64,000 nucleotides of DNA. Origin: Neoceratodus forsteri. Its lineage: Eukaryota > Chordata > Ceratodontiformes > Ceratodontidae. Shown here piece after piece: positions 34,595 through 46,691 of the stretch (its first letter is position 1; every line of letters starts with the position of its first letter). A program made the position numbers and the translations under genes. The notes below the pieces were generated by a model. It did no database searches, was not told the origin of the DNA, and saw only the letters and a program-made list of their open reading frames with translations. The DNA lies in contig CM028132.1 in the NCBI GenBank assembly GCA_016271365.2, forward strand, positions 1,190,139,001-1,190,203,000, in the 5' to 3' direction.

Positions 34595-36350
34595 TGTAAC
34601 CCCCCTATAAATGGGGGTTCCCAAAAAGTCTTCCTTGAGCTTGCCTAAATGCTCACTGCCAGGCTGGTGTCCTGCATTTTAGCAGTTTAAATGTGATTAC
34701 CAGAGCCTGTATAGCCTCTGTGTACTGTCTCTTTAAGAGTTGCCTTATTGCAGCATACGTAATCTGAGAGGAAGCTCTGTTGAAAGGTGTAACTATTTGC
34801 TGAAAATCATTTAGAATGGTGATGATAGTGTAGTTTGTCTAACCTGCCTTCTTTATAGCAATGACTGTTTTGTTTGTCTCCACTATCTTGGTCCTGGACT
34901 GAAAATTGGACCAATCAGTTCTGGTGGGACCTAAAATGTAGCCGGACTACAGGAGCTGTCTGAAGTCAAAATCTGTAGGAATTGTAGTTTTGAACTTTTT
35001 GCGCCTTTTTGCAACTGAAGGGGAGCTCTTGCCTTGACTGACAGCCAAATCAACCAGAATCTCTTTTGGATCTTGGGAAGTCCCAGGCTGCTTGCAGTTT
35101 TCAGTTAGTTCTGAGCTGGAAAGTGAAAGGAGAAGAGCTCAGGTGTATTTTGGGCAGCAATCCTGAGTGGATTTGCATGAGAAAACTGTGAAAGGGCTGA
35201 GTTTTTGGCTTGCATGTCTGCTGCTGCTCCTGAGAAGGAGAGAAGAGAATTATTTTGGACTAAATCCAAGTTTGTGTGACTAAAGTAAGCTACTGAAATG
35301 GGCCAGGCTCAGCCTGAAGAAGGCCGAAGATTTTGTTGAATGCAATCAGCCTGTCAGGAGTTCCAGCGACCCCTAAGCTCCCTGTGTGTGCAGAGACTGT
35401 GATTGTGACCGGGAAACGCTTTGCCTGGCAGTAGAATTCCCATACATGTAAATGTGCTATGAGCTGCTAGTGGGTTGTGAGTTCGTTCCCCACTGTGTGA
35501 ACTGTGTTCTGCTTGCTGGAAGCTGTATCCGGCCCAAAACGGACTGCATCCGAATTTGTCTCCATGCGGTCTGGGCCTTACCAGACTGGCCCAGCCAGAC
35601 TGCCCACTGCACAGAGAAGCCATTGACGAGAGACCTGCCTGGGGATCAGTCATTTGCTCCACGCTTGAACAGGAACGACGCCTCTGCGACTCATGTGGGC
35701 CCTGCTTCTCCTGGCATTCCAGATCAACCACCTGCAGTCTCGATTTTCATCCAGCCTGTGTCCAGTCTTGGGTATCATGAGTAAATACCAGGGTAGCTCC
35801 CTGCAACAACAGCTTAATCTGAGTGTGTCATCTGATTGTCTTGTTCTTTCGTTTCCTTTACGAACTGAGCCCTCTGGCTCCAGATTACAAATATTGTGTA
35901 CTGTGCATATTGTGTTTTCCATCACAGGGCCCCAACCAGCTGCAACTCCGGGCAACAGTCCTGGCTAGCCCATCTCTTCTCTAGCTGGGTATGCAGAGGT
36001 GTGACTGTGTGGGGGGACTCAAAGCGCATGCATAACTGCTTGATTGATATAACCTTTAAGCTAATTAACCTGATTTTGCCCCTTCCTTGTTCAAGTCCCC
36101 TAAATAAATCAGATCAAACTTTTTCTGCATGTAATCTGACTGTGGTTCCAGTTTGTGCTCAAAGTACTGTACTGTTGCTATTTACTGTGCATAACCTTGT
36201 TTTACAGGGGGTGCCCAGGGTCGAGCCAGAGGAATCAGCCCTGGTGGTAAGTGCAAACAATGTGGGTACTTGTGTGGTGTACCAGGAGTACTGTGAAAGT
36301 GATTATTGTACAGTGTTCAGGCCACTAGAGAGGAAAGAGGTGGGGTTACA
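34595..36350 (+). mobile_element. LTR-like insertion (solo LTR candidate) in DIRS
   Basis: It starts tgtaacccccctataaatgg and ends agaggtggggttaca, so its ends are inverted (tgtaacccc/ggggttaca) and show TG...CA. A poly(A) signal (aataaa, about 36104) lies in the 3' half, which fits an LTR on the plus strand. It encodes nothing recognisable. It interrupts the DIRS left arm just before gag. No matching target duplication was found, which weakens the call. Confidence 0.5.
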
Positions 36351-36379
36351 GTGTCCCGGAGGGCTGTGCCCAGGTTAGC

Positions 36380-38540
36380 TTGACCACTACCAACCCTGAC
36401 CTCCGGATGGAGGCACCTGTTTCAGAACTCAGGCCCCTTAACCTGCTACTAGCCAAGCAGGCAGGGGTAGTAGCCCTTGGGATAGCGCCACCTAGAGGTT
36501 ACATTCAAATCTTTCCTAACTTTTTCAGAATTGCCACCGCAATGGAGGGCAAGTCCTTGCCCGGGTTCCACCAGTGTCCTTGCAGGCAGAAGATGTATCG
36601 AACCGACCCGCATGCTACGTATGTGTACTGCCTGGGTCACGACCACAATACTCAGGCCTGCGACTCATGCTGCTCCTTTAATCCAGATGTTTTGGATGAC
36701 TGCCTTGCGTGTCTGCAACTCAGACATCCGGAAAAACAGCATCCACCAATCAAATCAAAGGATGACCACCGTTCGATCTCTGCAGCCACGGGGTCCATGG
36801 AACAGCTGGAACAGATGAAGGCCTTCGAAGAAGAGGTGGCTCACGCCACTGAACTCTCCTCATCACCCTCGATTTTTGTTCCTCTAAATCTGGGCTCCTC
36901 ATTCTCTAGTTTTCTTTTAAGGAGCTTTGCCAAGCCCTCCCCACTCGTGGGGAAGGCCCTGGCTCCCTCCTCAAGAAAAGGAAATCAAGGAACTGAGAGA
37001 ATCCACAACTCGTTGATGTCGCTCTTGGGATCGAGAGCAATCTCGGTCCCAGGAGTCTCCTGCTTTGACTTCGGTCGATGTTGCAGCCTCAGCCGCCAAC
37101 CTCACGGTAATCCTGTCAGGTCAGCTGGTCCAGACAAGGGACCATGATTCCCGTCGAGATCATTCTCGACCCCATCGACCCATTGTCGCCTGATGAGGCT
37201 GACAACTCCTTGTTCAGGACTCTGGTCCTGATGAGCCTTGCCGACGAGGGGACCCAGCCTGCTTGGCTCCCCCCAGTGGAAGCCGTCCCTGACGCGAAGG
37301 AGCCGAGGTTCTCCCCAACTCCTCCTGAACGTCCCCGTCAGTCCCCCTGGCAGTCAATGCCCTGGTCTGGGACATCCTCAACTGAACAGCTGAGGAATTC
37401 ACACAAGCAACGCTTTAAAAAGTGGCATCGCTGACACTAATCCTCATCCTCCTCAGACAAAAAGAGGCTCCGACACAGGCTGCATCGGTGCTATGAGGAT
37501 CTGCTGTGGCAGCAGCTTATTATGCCCAGGCCAAAGGTGGTTCCTTCTACCCCAGCCATTACTGGGCTGTCGCCTTCTAGGCGTCGTCGACCACTCAGGA
37601 GTTGGTCGTCACCACCCCTTCAACGGCGGATCTGGTGGCACCTCTTCTGACTCGGCCGAAGCAGGTTTCTCCACCGATTGTGGTGGAGCCACCACCCAAG
37701 CAGCCTCCCTCTGGGACTCCTCTTAAGGAGTCTTGGCCAGGTGCAGGCCTCCCTCATAGGCTGTTCACCACCCTCACTCCTGACTGTCCACGGTAGGTCA
37801 AGAGTGACTCCGGTGGTAGGCCACTATACCCTGACTCTTCGGAAACCAAGGATTCTTACTTGGCATCTTGTCCCCAAGATGATGATGCCATGAGTCTCTA
37901 CAGAGGAAGGGCCCACCTCTTTCATGGGCATCCTCCCCTCATCTCCAAATCCACGGGGATGAAGCTGGAGAAAAGAGTAGAATACCTCTTGACTGATCTC
38001 CTCGGAAAAGGGGATTCTCTAACAGAAGCCTTCCCAGTGGCCAAAGTCGTTGTCAGCCCAGCCATGGAGTGTTGGCAGCACCAGGCCTCCTGCCCCATGC
38101 CCTCTGCCAGGATAGCACCAAATATATGGTTCCTGTCAGCTCCGTTTCGGGATTTACACAGCATCCCTCAGCCGAGAGAGTGGTGACCGAGTCTGTGTTT
38201 AGGCATTTGGGGAATCCAGGGAACACAGATAGACCACTGGACAAAGAGTCCAAGAAACTGAACCACTTTGCCTGTAAAGTCTATGCTGCCTCATCACTCG
38301 GCCTCTATCAAGCAAGCTCGGCTGTGATCATGGTACATTTCTCCCATGCCCTAATGGACTTCTTGGATGAGGTGCTTCCTCATCTCCCTGTGGACATTCA
38401 GACCATGGTCAAGCAGGTCCGGGACCAAGTTCGGGCCATTGCTAGGCAGCAGTTCCAAACAGCCTTGGACATTGGGGACTCCTGCACCCACTCTGGAGTG
38501 GCCACAGTCACCATGCGCCACAGGGCCTGGCTGTGAGTCT
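36380..38540 (+). pseudogene. DIRS gag-like ORF, broken
   Basis: The first frame (36380-37147, 255 codons) holds a Cys/His-rich block, CPCRQKMYRTDPHATYVYCL followed by GHDHNTQACDSC, typical of vertebrate DIRS gag. Other frames carry the later part: LEKRVEYLLTDLLGKGDSLT (about 37965), DKESKKLNHFACKVYAASSL (about 38240) and ARQQFQTALDIGDS (about 38445). At least two frameshifts separate these blocks. The product would package the element RNA. No RBS or promoter can be pointed to, and the LTR-like insertion ends about 30 bases before the first ATG. Confidence 0.8.
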
Positions 38541-38929
38541 CGACCTTTTACGGCTGATATCCAGCATAAATTGACAGATGTCCCATTCCTGGGCACCGAT
38601 CTCTTTGGCCCAGGAGTGGATAGTCACCTCAAATGTATAGAGAAGTCCAGTACCACATTGTACTCCACTATGTCCACCCAGAAGGAATCTCAGGGTTCCA
38701 AGAAGCAGAAGAGAAAGCCCTTTTGACCTTCTGCCTCTGCTGCTAAGCAGCCCCAGTATCATGCTGAACAGTAGCAGGCCCAGTCTTGGCACCCTCAGCC
38801 CAATTCTGGGGTCAGTCAGCCTGCAGACTGGGAGGGAAGAGTCCAGCATCCCACGTTTGGACCCTCCTCTTCCAGGCCTGCTCAGTGATGGGATGGGGTG
38901 TCCAGCCCCATACCCATCATGACTACTCT

Positions 38930-40736
38930 GAGTCCTCCTGTGGGGGGGTCGGCTCCACCACTTCTTTTTCCGCCTGCTCCTCTGTTACCATGGATAGGTG
39001 GGTTCTGGAAGTGGTCGGCCAGGGACTGCCTCTGGAGTTTGAGCAGTACCCACCAAGCCAAGCCCACTCTCCATGGGAGGAAAGAGTATCAGTGCACACT
39101 CGGTTGGCTCTTCAAGACTACATCACCCAACTCCTCCTCAAAGAGGTAGTGGCCCGAGTCACAGATACCCAGTCAACCCAGGGTTTGTTTCCAGGTACTT
39201 CCTGGTCCCGAAATGGATGGGGGGGGGGGCTAGCACGCCATTCTGGATCTGCATGACTTAAACCAGTATCTCGGGTCCCAGATCACACTATTTCTCAAGC
39301 AGGACATGTGGTTCTGCTCCCTAGATCTTCAGGATGCATTCTTCCATGTACTGATCCGTCCACCACACCGAAGGCTCCTCTGCTTCCGAGCGGAGGGAAC
39401 CCTCTATGAGTTCCAAGCCATGCCGTTTCACATGTCTTTAGCCCCTTGGGTCTTCACCAATTGCATAGCAGTGGTAGCAGCCCATCTTCAGTGTTGAGGG
39501 GTCAGGGTGTAGCCCGTCTCGATGATTGGCTCATAGTGGGTCCCTCCAGGTTGGAGGCGGAGAGGTCCAGGGATCTGGCCCTTCAGATCTACATTAGCCT
39601 TGGCCTCCTGGTCAATGAGGCCAAGTCAGAACTTGTGCCATCGCAGGTGATCTGCTTTATCGGGGCAGAGCTTGACTCTTGCCGAGCCAGAGCCAGGCTC
39701 CCGGCAAACAGAGCAGAGGTCCTCTCCTGCTTTGCCCAATCATTTCTGGTTTGGCAATTGCACCCTGCCTGGGACTTCCTGCACCTTCTGGGTTACATGG
39801 TGCCCTGCAGTACCATGGCCTGATGGGCCTGGTGGCATATGGGCCCCATTCAGTGGGGTCTGGTCAGCCAGTACTCCCAGCATCATGGCCATCTCAACCA
39901 GCTGGTCACAGTAACCCAGAAGTTATGGGATGCGCTTCAATGGTGGACCATCCCAGAACATCTGCAGGAAGGAATCCCATTTGTCCACTGCAAGCCGACA
40001 GTCGTCCTTAAGACCGATGCGCCTCTCACAGTCTGGGGAGCCCACATGGAGAACCACAGGGTCCACGGCTCTGGACCCCCGAGGGGTCCCAGTGCCACAT
40101 CAGCCTGCTGAAGCTCCGAGCAGTCAGGCTGGCGCTGACTGCATTAACTCCATTTCTACGGGGTCAAGTGGTCTAGGTTCAGACAGACAACACCACGACC
40201 ATGCACTACCTCAACAAGCAGGGCGGCATGCACTTCTGGCCTCTGTGCAGGGAAGCGCTCCACATCTGGACACTCTTGAGCCATCTGGAGGCAGATCTCC
40301 TCCTCATCATTCATGTGGCAGGAGCCTCGAATTGACTGGTGGATGCCCTCAGCCATGTGGGTGAGGCGTCCCACGAGTGGTCTCTCCATTCAGAGGTAGT
40401 TCGCAGTCTGTTCTCCCAGTGGGGTACCCCTCAGGTGGACCTGTTCAGCTCCAGGGAGAATGCAAAGCTGAGGCTGTTTCATGCCTGTCCCCCTCAGCAC
40501 GGCTCGCTGCAGGGGGATGCCTTATCGAGGCCATGGACCCCAGGCCTCTTCTGCACATTCCCTCCATTTCCCTTGATCCACAAAGTGCTTCTCAAGGTGA
40601 GGAGGAACAAGGCAAAGGTGATCCTGGTAGCCCCAAATTGGCCACGCCAGTTCTGGTATCCAGATCTCCTCAGACTCGGTGCCAGGCTCCTGAGGCATCT
40701 TCCAGCATACCCAGACCTGATCTCAGTCAATTAGGG
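38930..40736 (+). pseudogene. DIRS reverse transcriptase, RNase H and DAM-like region
   Basis: The RT palm reads WFCSLDLQDAFFHVLIRPPH and, after a TGA at 39495-39497, ARLDDWLIVG, so the LDD catalytic box (39518-39526) is kept. The stop lies where CGA would code Arg, consistent with CpG decay. The RNase H part reads DNTTTMHYLNKQGG (about 40187). A following block, WGTPQVDLFSSRENAKLRLF followed by NKAKVILVAPNWPRQFWYPD, is conserved in DIRS between RNase H and recombinase and may include the DAM-like methyltransferase. Several shifts break the frame. Confidence 0.85.
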
Positions 40737-40739
40737 GAA

Positions 40740-41838
40740 GGTGTTCCATCCAGACCTTCAATCCCTGCACTTGACAGCCTGGTACCTGAGCGGTTAGAGT
40801 TCCAGGCTTTGGGTCTTTCCGACAATGTCCTCAACATGGTTGAGACATCCAGGAAAGAGTTGACCACGAAGTGCTGCTCCTCCAAGTGGAAAAGGTTTTC
40901 CATTTGGTGTCAGGGCAAGGGATTAGACCCTAATTCCTGCCCTGTGGCCAGGATCCTCAACTACCTTTGGTCTCTCTCTCTCCCAAGGAGGTCTCCAGAC
41001 GACTACCCTTAAGGTGCACCTGGTGGCCATCTCTGCTTACCAGACACAGGCCAGTCAGCAGACGGTGGCACAGGAGAATGTGGTCTGGTGCTTTTCAAGG
41101 GCCTTGATCACATATCCCCCTCTGGTGCATGAACCACCACCTCCGTGGGATCTACTTCTGGTTCTGGCAAAGCTCATGGGCAAGCCATTCGAACTGATGC
41201 ACATGTGTGATATCTCACACCTGTCATGGAAGATTGCCTTCCTGGTGGCTATCATGTTAGGCAGAAGGATTGGAGAGCTCCAGGTGCTCTCTGTAGAGTC
41301 TCCATACCTGGTCTTCCACAGGGATAAGGTTGTCCAGCGCCCCAACCCGAAGTTTCTTCCAAAGGTTGTGTTGGAGTTTCACCTTAACCAGATGTTAACT
41401 CTGCCAGTGTACTATCTGAATTACACCTCGGAGGCCGAGTACAGACTCCATACATTGGACCTGAGACAGGCACTTTCTTACTATAAGGAGTGGACGGCTA
41501 AAGTTCGGGGAGAGGTTCACCAGCTGTTTGTCACCTATGCTGAAGCCTCACCTGGCAGACCTGCAGCGAAGCGGATGATTGGCAAATGGATTACATCATG
41601 CATTGATCTCTGCTATAGGTTGGTGGGTCAGAAGCCTCCCATAGGGCTAAGGGCTCATTCCACCCACCACATCGCTGCACTGTTGGCTGCTTCTAAGGAC
41701 GTCCCTATCCAGGAAATCTGTAGGGCTGCTACCTGGAAGTCCAAAAACACCTTTATCACCCTTTACCACACTGACCTTGAGTCATGCCGGGATGTTGGTT
41801 TTGGAGCCTCAGTTCTCCAGTCTGTATTTCCCAAGTAG
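40740..41838 (+). pseudogene. DIRS tyrosine recombinase, second catalytic Arg lost
   Basis: This would integrate circular DIRS DNA by strand exchange. The N-terminal SAM-like part (SSKWKRFSIWCQGKGLDPNS) is in one frame, and the catalytic part (41014-41838, 274 codons) is in another. Box A is GRRIGELQVL (Arg at 41263-41268). Box B reads LRAHSTHHIAALLAA, where the family has HSTR; the Arg position (41665-41667) is CAC, one CpG transition from CGC. The Tyr is in FITLYHTD (41764-41766). The frame break near 41010 and the Arg loss mean it is inactive as it stands. Confidence 0.9.
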
Positions 41839-41885
41839 GAGGTGTGTGCGCCTTGCCTCTCTCCTCCCGGAGAACTGCTAGGAGT

Positions 41886-41992
41886 CTGCCAGCAAGTGTG
41901 GATACAACAACATATCCACATCCCTAAAAACACAGGTTACTCACCTGTAACAGTAGTTCTAAGAGTGGTATATGTTGTTCATCCACACTGAC
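41886..41992 (+). repeat. DIRS internal complementary region
   Basis: There are two halves: gtgtggatacaacaacatat followed by ccac, and aacagtagttctaagagtgg followed by tatatgttgttcatccacac. They match the outer edges of the left and right inverted repeats in complementary form. In the DIRS model this region bridges the ends of the linear intermediate when it is circularised. Confidence 0.85.
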
Positions 41993-42205
41993 CCACCCGA
42001 CCTCTCCGGCTTCGACCCACAACCTTCTGCTTCCAGCGGGCAAGATCTGGCGTCATGGGGTGGAGCCAAGGGTTATACCACCCGGTGGGTGGGAGGAGCC
42101 AGCTTGAAGACCTTCCAGCAAGATTTAAAGGGAAAGGGACATGTCAGAAAGTGTGGATGAACAACATATACCACTCCTAGAACTACTGTTACAGTTGAGT
42201 AACCT
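41993..42205 (+). repeat. DIRS right inverted terminal repeat
   Basis: It contains agatctggcgtcatggggtg, then ccacccggtgggtgggagga, then atttaaagggaaagggacat, complementary to the left repeat. It ends near gttgagtaacct. Confidence 0.85.
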
Positions 42206-42506
42206 ATGTTTCTTCCCTCCCCTGGCTGGGTTTCTTGGTCTGGATAGCATTCACTCAACCTTTTCTCTAGGCATGCCAACTGTCTCACTAGAGCTACCAA
42301 CCTGGTCCAGCAGCGCCCCCCACCACATCACCTACAGCCCTAGCTCTAGAGTCACAACTGACTATCCCCTTTCTGCCACTCTTCCCAGACCTTTCATTCC
42401 TTCTCTCCGGGAGGCTGTGTGTTCTGGTGCCTGTACTGCCTCCACAATTCCAGTTGCCTGTTGACAACCCTTTCAACTTGCCATCCAGATGCTGATACCT
42501 CCATTT
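42206..42506. other. No gene recognised
   Basis: Pyrimidine-rich sequence between DIRS and the next LTR-like unit. No supported feature. Confidence 0.4.
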
Positions 42507-44065
42507 TGTAACCCCCATCCCCCTGCCTTTTTGCAAATGACAGGTGGTATGCTGTTTGAATCTGACAGCAGTACCAGGTGGGGACTGGGTTCGGGGAGGA
42601 TGAGGTTACTCAGCACAAGGGCTAGGTTTGGCTACTCTGCACAGGGGCACCCAAGTAATTCCGAACACAGGAAGCAATAACCGTAATGTCCAATACCAGG
42701 AATGGGATTCTAAAGTGTGGCTTTATTCACATCCAAGCAGAACAAACAAAGCATAGCGGACCCCACGGGCTACATTTCTAGTAATGCAGATAAAAGAATC
42801 AGGAACACTTCTTCAACACTTCAGCCCTCAGGCTGTGAACACCGGGCACACAGCCCGGACTTGCAGCTAGTTTGGGTACACAGCCGAACTTGGTACAGTA
42901 TCTGGGATTCCACTCCTGCTCCTTGCCGACCACTCGGACACCTTCCATATGTCATGGAAACATTTTCTGGTGGCTCTAAACCACCTAAGAGCACCTCAGC
43001 TCTATCAGGGAGTTCTCCTTTTAATCCCACGTCTGGGTACTTTCCTCAGGCACTGGCCAAGTACCTGAGAGAACGTAAAAGTGCTACAGGCAAATCTGTA
43101 GAGGTGAATTTGGTTACTACTGATAGGGGGTCTCCCACCTCTCGCTTCCACAATTCATACCCGTCCATTTCTCTGGACATTAAACATCTTATTCTGTAAA
43201 GCTTGGCAATGTAAATTAAGGCTAAATGTATGTCACATTTCCTCTACTTGTCTTGCTTTCCCATTGTGCTGGACTTGAACATACTTTTACTTGGCTTAGC
43301 CCATTGCTCTAGGCCTCCCACTGATTAAGCAGTCCAATCCCCACTTTACTTTACTCTTGTGCTGGACTTGAACCTACTTGAATTAACTGGCAATGTCTAT
43401 TACACTAGACCTCCTACAAATTAAGTAATCCAATCTCCATGTTCCAATAGTTCAGGTGAAAACATAGGCCCTATGTCAGAGCGAACTCACCCTTTGGTTG
43501 CAGGTGCCCCACAGACGATTCCTCACAGGGATTTCTATCCCACAGCTTCTGGTGCCACATCACAACTTGAAATAAGGCAGCTTCTTCCTTAGCCAGAACC
43601 AGGAGGGTTGCCCCTGGAAGACAGGCAAACCTTTTCACCCCCATCTCCTCAGGGATGGGGCACATGGACCAGTAACAGCAGTCTCCACCACTTCACAATC
43701 AGCTTACTGTGTTCCTCTTTTGGTGGAAACACACACACCTCCCTTACAGTAGCTCTAAAACAGAGCTTAAGGCTCTGAGAGCCTACACACAGACTGCTGT
43801 GTTGCTCCTCTCTCCAAGACTGCACACAGACTCTCATCAAAAATCCCCAACATTCTATCCTAACTTCCAACTGCAGCACTCCAGTGTGGCTCATGCAGCT
43901 GTGAGAGTTCTATGGTGATGTCATCCCTCAGTCTCAGCTGAGACTGAGAACAGAGTGAGATGGTGTGAAATCCATTTAACTGGAGTTTCACAAGCTGCCT
44001 TCCCTGCTTACCACTAGGTCTTACTGGGATTCTAGTAACCCCGGGTAACAGGGGGGGTTACATTG
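42507..44065 (-). mobile_element. Second LTR-like unit, minus strand
   Basis: On the plus strand it starts tgtaacccccatccccc and ends aacagggggggttaca, the same inverted termini as 34595-36350. On the minus strand a poly(A) signal (gaataaagccacac) occurs at about 42715-42730, near the 3' end. It is 1.56 kb and non-coding. The body is not obviously similar to the first unit, so it is a relative by its ends only. No clean duplication flanks it. Confidence 0.45.
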
Positions 44066-44565
44066 GTATCCATTGTTGATGGTGCTGTCTTACGACCATG
44101 ACTTCTTCCTCCCTTCTCCACATAGATCCATCCCCAATCCTTGCTATTAGAGACTACAGTTACTGCAACCTACCAACAAACCCCTCCCTCAGCCTAGTTC
44201 CTTTATCCCTAGCCTCCTTTCCTTGATCTCCTAAGCTACCTGATAACTCCCTGTGCCCCCATGGTGCCTCCAACTGCCACTGAAGCCCGGCAGTGTACCT
44301 CTAGAGAGCATCGACCATGCCATAGTGGCTGTGGATGCTTCAAGTTGGTGGAGAAGCAGCTTTTCTGCAACTCACTAAAGCAGTTAGGATGGCTGATGGA
44401 AGACAGCAGGTTAATTACTGAAGGCTAAATTAAATCAGAGTATTAACTGTATCGCAGTCTAACTCTGGATCTAGTATTGCAAACTCTGCCACTCTGGGGT
44501 TATTCAAACGCAAGCTTAGAGAGTCACTTGTGGCTAGTGCCTCCTGTGATTACTACACATAGCTG
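44066..44565. other. No gene recognised
   Basis: Unique-looking sequence. Confidence 0.4.
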
Positions 44566-45177
44566 CTGTCACCCTCAGTCTATTCTACACAGCACCCACC
44601 TCTCTCCATCCTCTCCTACCTGCCACTCCTCCTCCTCCCCTTTCATTCCTGACCTTGGCCCTATCAATTACTTGGTCCTCTGACACCTTCTGAGCTGATT
44701 TACGCTGTCCGGTTTCTTCCTTCTACCCTCCTATCCTTCCACCGCTTCCCCAATCCCCACCTTACCACACGACATTTAGTGCCTTGATACACCTCTTCTT
44801 CCCTCCCCTTTTAGCTCCTTGTCTGTGGAGCTCTTTGTCCCTTTTATCTGTCCTCTTAGCTGCTTTTTTGTTTGACAAGGCCTAGCAGCTGTGCTTATCA
44901 TCTGTAATGTTATCTATTATAGTAATTCTGTAATACCCCTGATATTTCTTAGATCTATGAATTTTATCTGCTGTAACTAGGTTTGTCTGTATGTACACGT
45001 GCAAGCCGTGTGATTAGCTTACCCCTGTAACTATCATTTGTCTGGCTTGCATGTAGTAATTATTTGCCTGGCTTTACCAAAGCCTGTTTTCTCTGTATGT
45101 ATGTGCACTACGACATGGAACCTGTATAAAAGAGCCATTGGCTCAAAGGTTGTAATCTGAAATTTAAATAAATAAAT
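44566..45177 (+). repeat. Dispersed (ATAAATA)-tailed repeat, longest copy
   Basis: It ends agagccattggctcaaaggt, then tgtaatctgaaatttaaata, then aataaatatt, matching the inverted copies at 8075 and 28684 and the plus copy at 33562. The upstream 400 bp is pyrimidine-rich and its 5' limit is a guess. Confidence 0.5.
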
Positions 45178-45207
45178 ATTAAGGGCTTAAAGCCCAGAGC
45201 TGAGTTA

Positions 45208-45546
45208 GGGTTACCACCTTTGAAGAACCCCAAAGTGGGACATTTCTTACTGAAACATGATTTTTCGCAGGACAGTAAGTAACCTCGACCAATGCAACAG
45301 CCTTGTTTTGTCTATATAATCAGAATTAAGGCTAAGTATTTTAGTTTTTTAGTTGTTTCTATTGTTTCTTATCATTTTAAGGTGTATTAGTTAAGGTACT
45401 ATAGTTTTCTTCAACATTTTGTGGAAAGTCATTAAATATTTTTTCTACTATAAAGTCAGGACATGTAGTATTTTTCATATTTCTTTGCGGGGTACATCTG
45501 CCCATATCAGGACTGTCCTGCGAAAAATCAGGACAGGTGGCAACCC
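45208..45546. mobile_element. MITE with GGGTTRCCACCT ends and TA duplication
   Basis: The left end gggttaccacct and right end aggtggcaaccc are inverted and flanked by TA (45206-45207, 45547-45548). A second matching pair is atttttcgcaggacagt on the left and actgtcctgcgaaaaat on the right. The left end has about 35 extra bases between the two blocks. It is non-coding, 339 bp; Tc1/mariner-type mobilisation is inferred from TA. Confidence 0.75.
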
Positions 45547-45548
45547 TA

Positions 45549-46690
45549 AGCGGAGTATATTTGGTGGGATCCTTTAGGTTCCTGAATAGAGTCATCTCAC
45601 ACAGTATCGAGATGCACTCCATGAAAACATATTTCTTATTTATTTATGGATAACATTTTACTAGGATTCACACCTGAGATGCCATGTTTCAGTTTACATG
45701 ATGGTGCTTGTGGCTGCCAGATTTAGTGCAGAATCAGCAAACAGAATGCTACTAAATGTTATAGGAAAAATGTTTCACAGTACACAGGGCAACAGATTAA
45801 ATGCTGAAAACAAAATACAAATGGCCCCAACTGTCGTGCAGGGGCAGGATGTAGGAAAACACAGGGGAGCTGAAAAGACGTGGGTTAAATAAGACAATAT
45901 GTTTAGCAGGCACATGTTATATATTTATGATAGCCAGTGTTAACAGAGAAAACCAGCACAGTCATTTATCTGCAATATGTGTTTTTAATGAGATTTTAAA
46001 TGATTACAAGGAGTTAGCTGAACAAATATGATTGGGTATGCTATTATAACAAACAGATGAGGTCCCGGGGCGAGAGGTGACATGTTACAACAAAATTTAT
46101 AATAATAAATCATGAAACGGTTGTAAACACAAAATCAGAACAAATGAGCGTATAGTTCAATAAATACCCTCCGGCCCTACAACGGCTGCATCTTAAGCAG
46201 GTAATATAATGGGAAAATAAGTTACTCTTATAACTGTTACAGAGTTTTATCCAAGTTCCAAAGGGTAAAGTATCCCATAGGGAAGGACCCAGTTAAGAAA
46301 AATTTCCAGCTACACACCTAAAGTAATCTATGATCAAAATGCTTGTTTAGACATCTGTTTATAATAAATTCAGTGCAGTGCTGTTAGGATATGCAGTCAA
46401 AGAGTTATGATAACGCTTAGAACAATGTCAATAGATGAAGTGATATGTGCAGGATAAATGGGAACATGCTCAGTTTCTCATATCAAATACAACGCTGAAT
46501 TAATTTAGGCACTTATGTTACAAATCTTGCGATTTTATGATATTACATATCAAGGTCTCAATGCATCCAATTATGTTTTCAATTACAGTTCACATTTGCA
46601 TAAAGCTTTTCATGCAAACTGTAGCACCAGTGTGCACAACTGTAGTAAAACCTTGGTTCTGAGACTGACATACATTAGCAATCACCCACG
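45549..46690. other. No gene recognised
   Basis: AT-rich unique-looking sequence. Confidence 0.4.
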
Positions 46691-46691
46691 A

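Larger units (their letters stand above)
34346..42205 (+). mobile_element. DIRS-type tyrosine-recombinase retrotransposon
   Basis: The architecture is diagnostic: inverted terminal repeats, an internal complementary region near the 3' end, and gag, RT-RNase H and tyrosine recombinase on the plus strand. DIRS elements integrate by recombination and make no target duplication, and none is seen. The outer 7.86 kb includes a 1.76-kb LTR-like insertion at 34595-36350, so the DIRS itself is about 6.1 kb. All coding regions are broken. Confidence 0.9.

Noticed and set aside
35354..36378. Several 60-160-codon frames
   Set aside because: They lie in the LTR-like unit, overlap each other on both strands and match nothing.
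42714..43199. 160-codon plus-strand frame
   Set aside because: It lies in the second LTR-like unit antisense to its presumed direction and resembles no protein.
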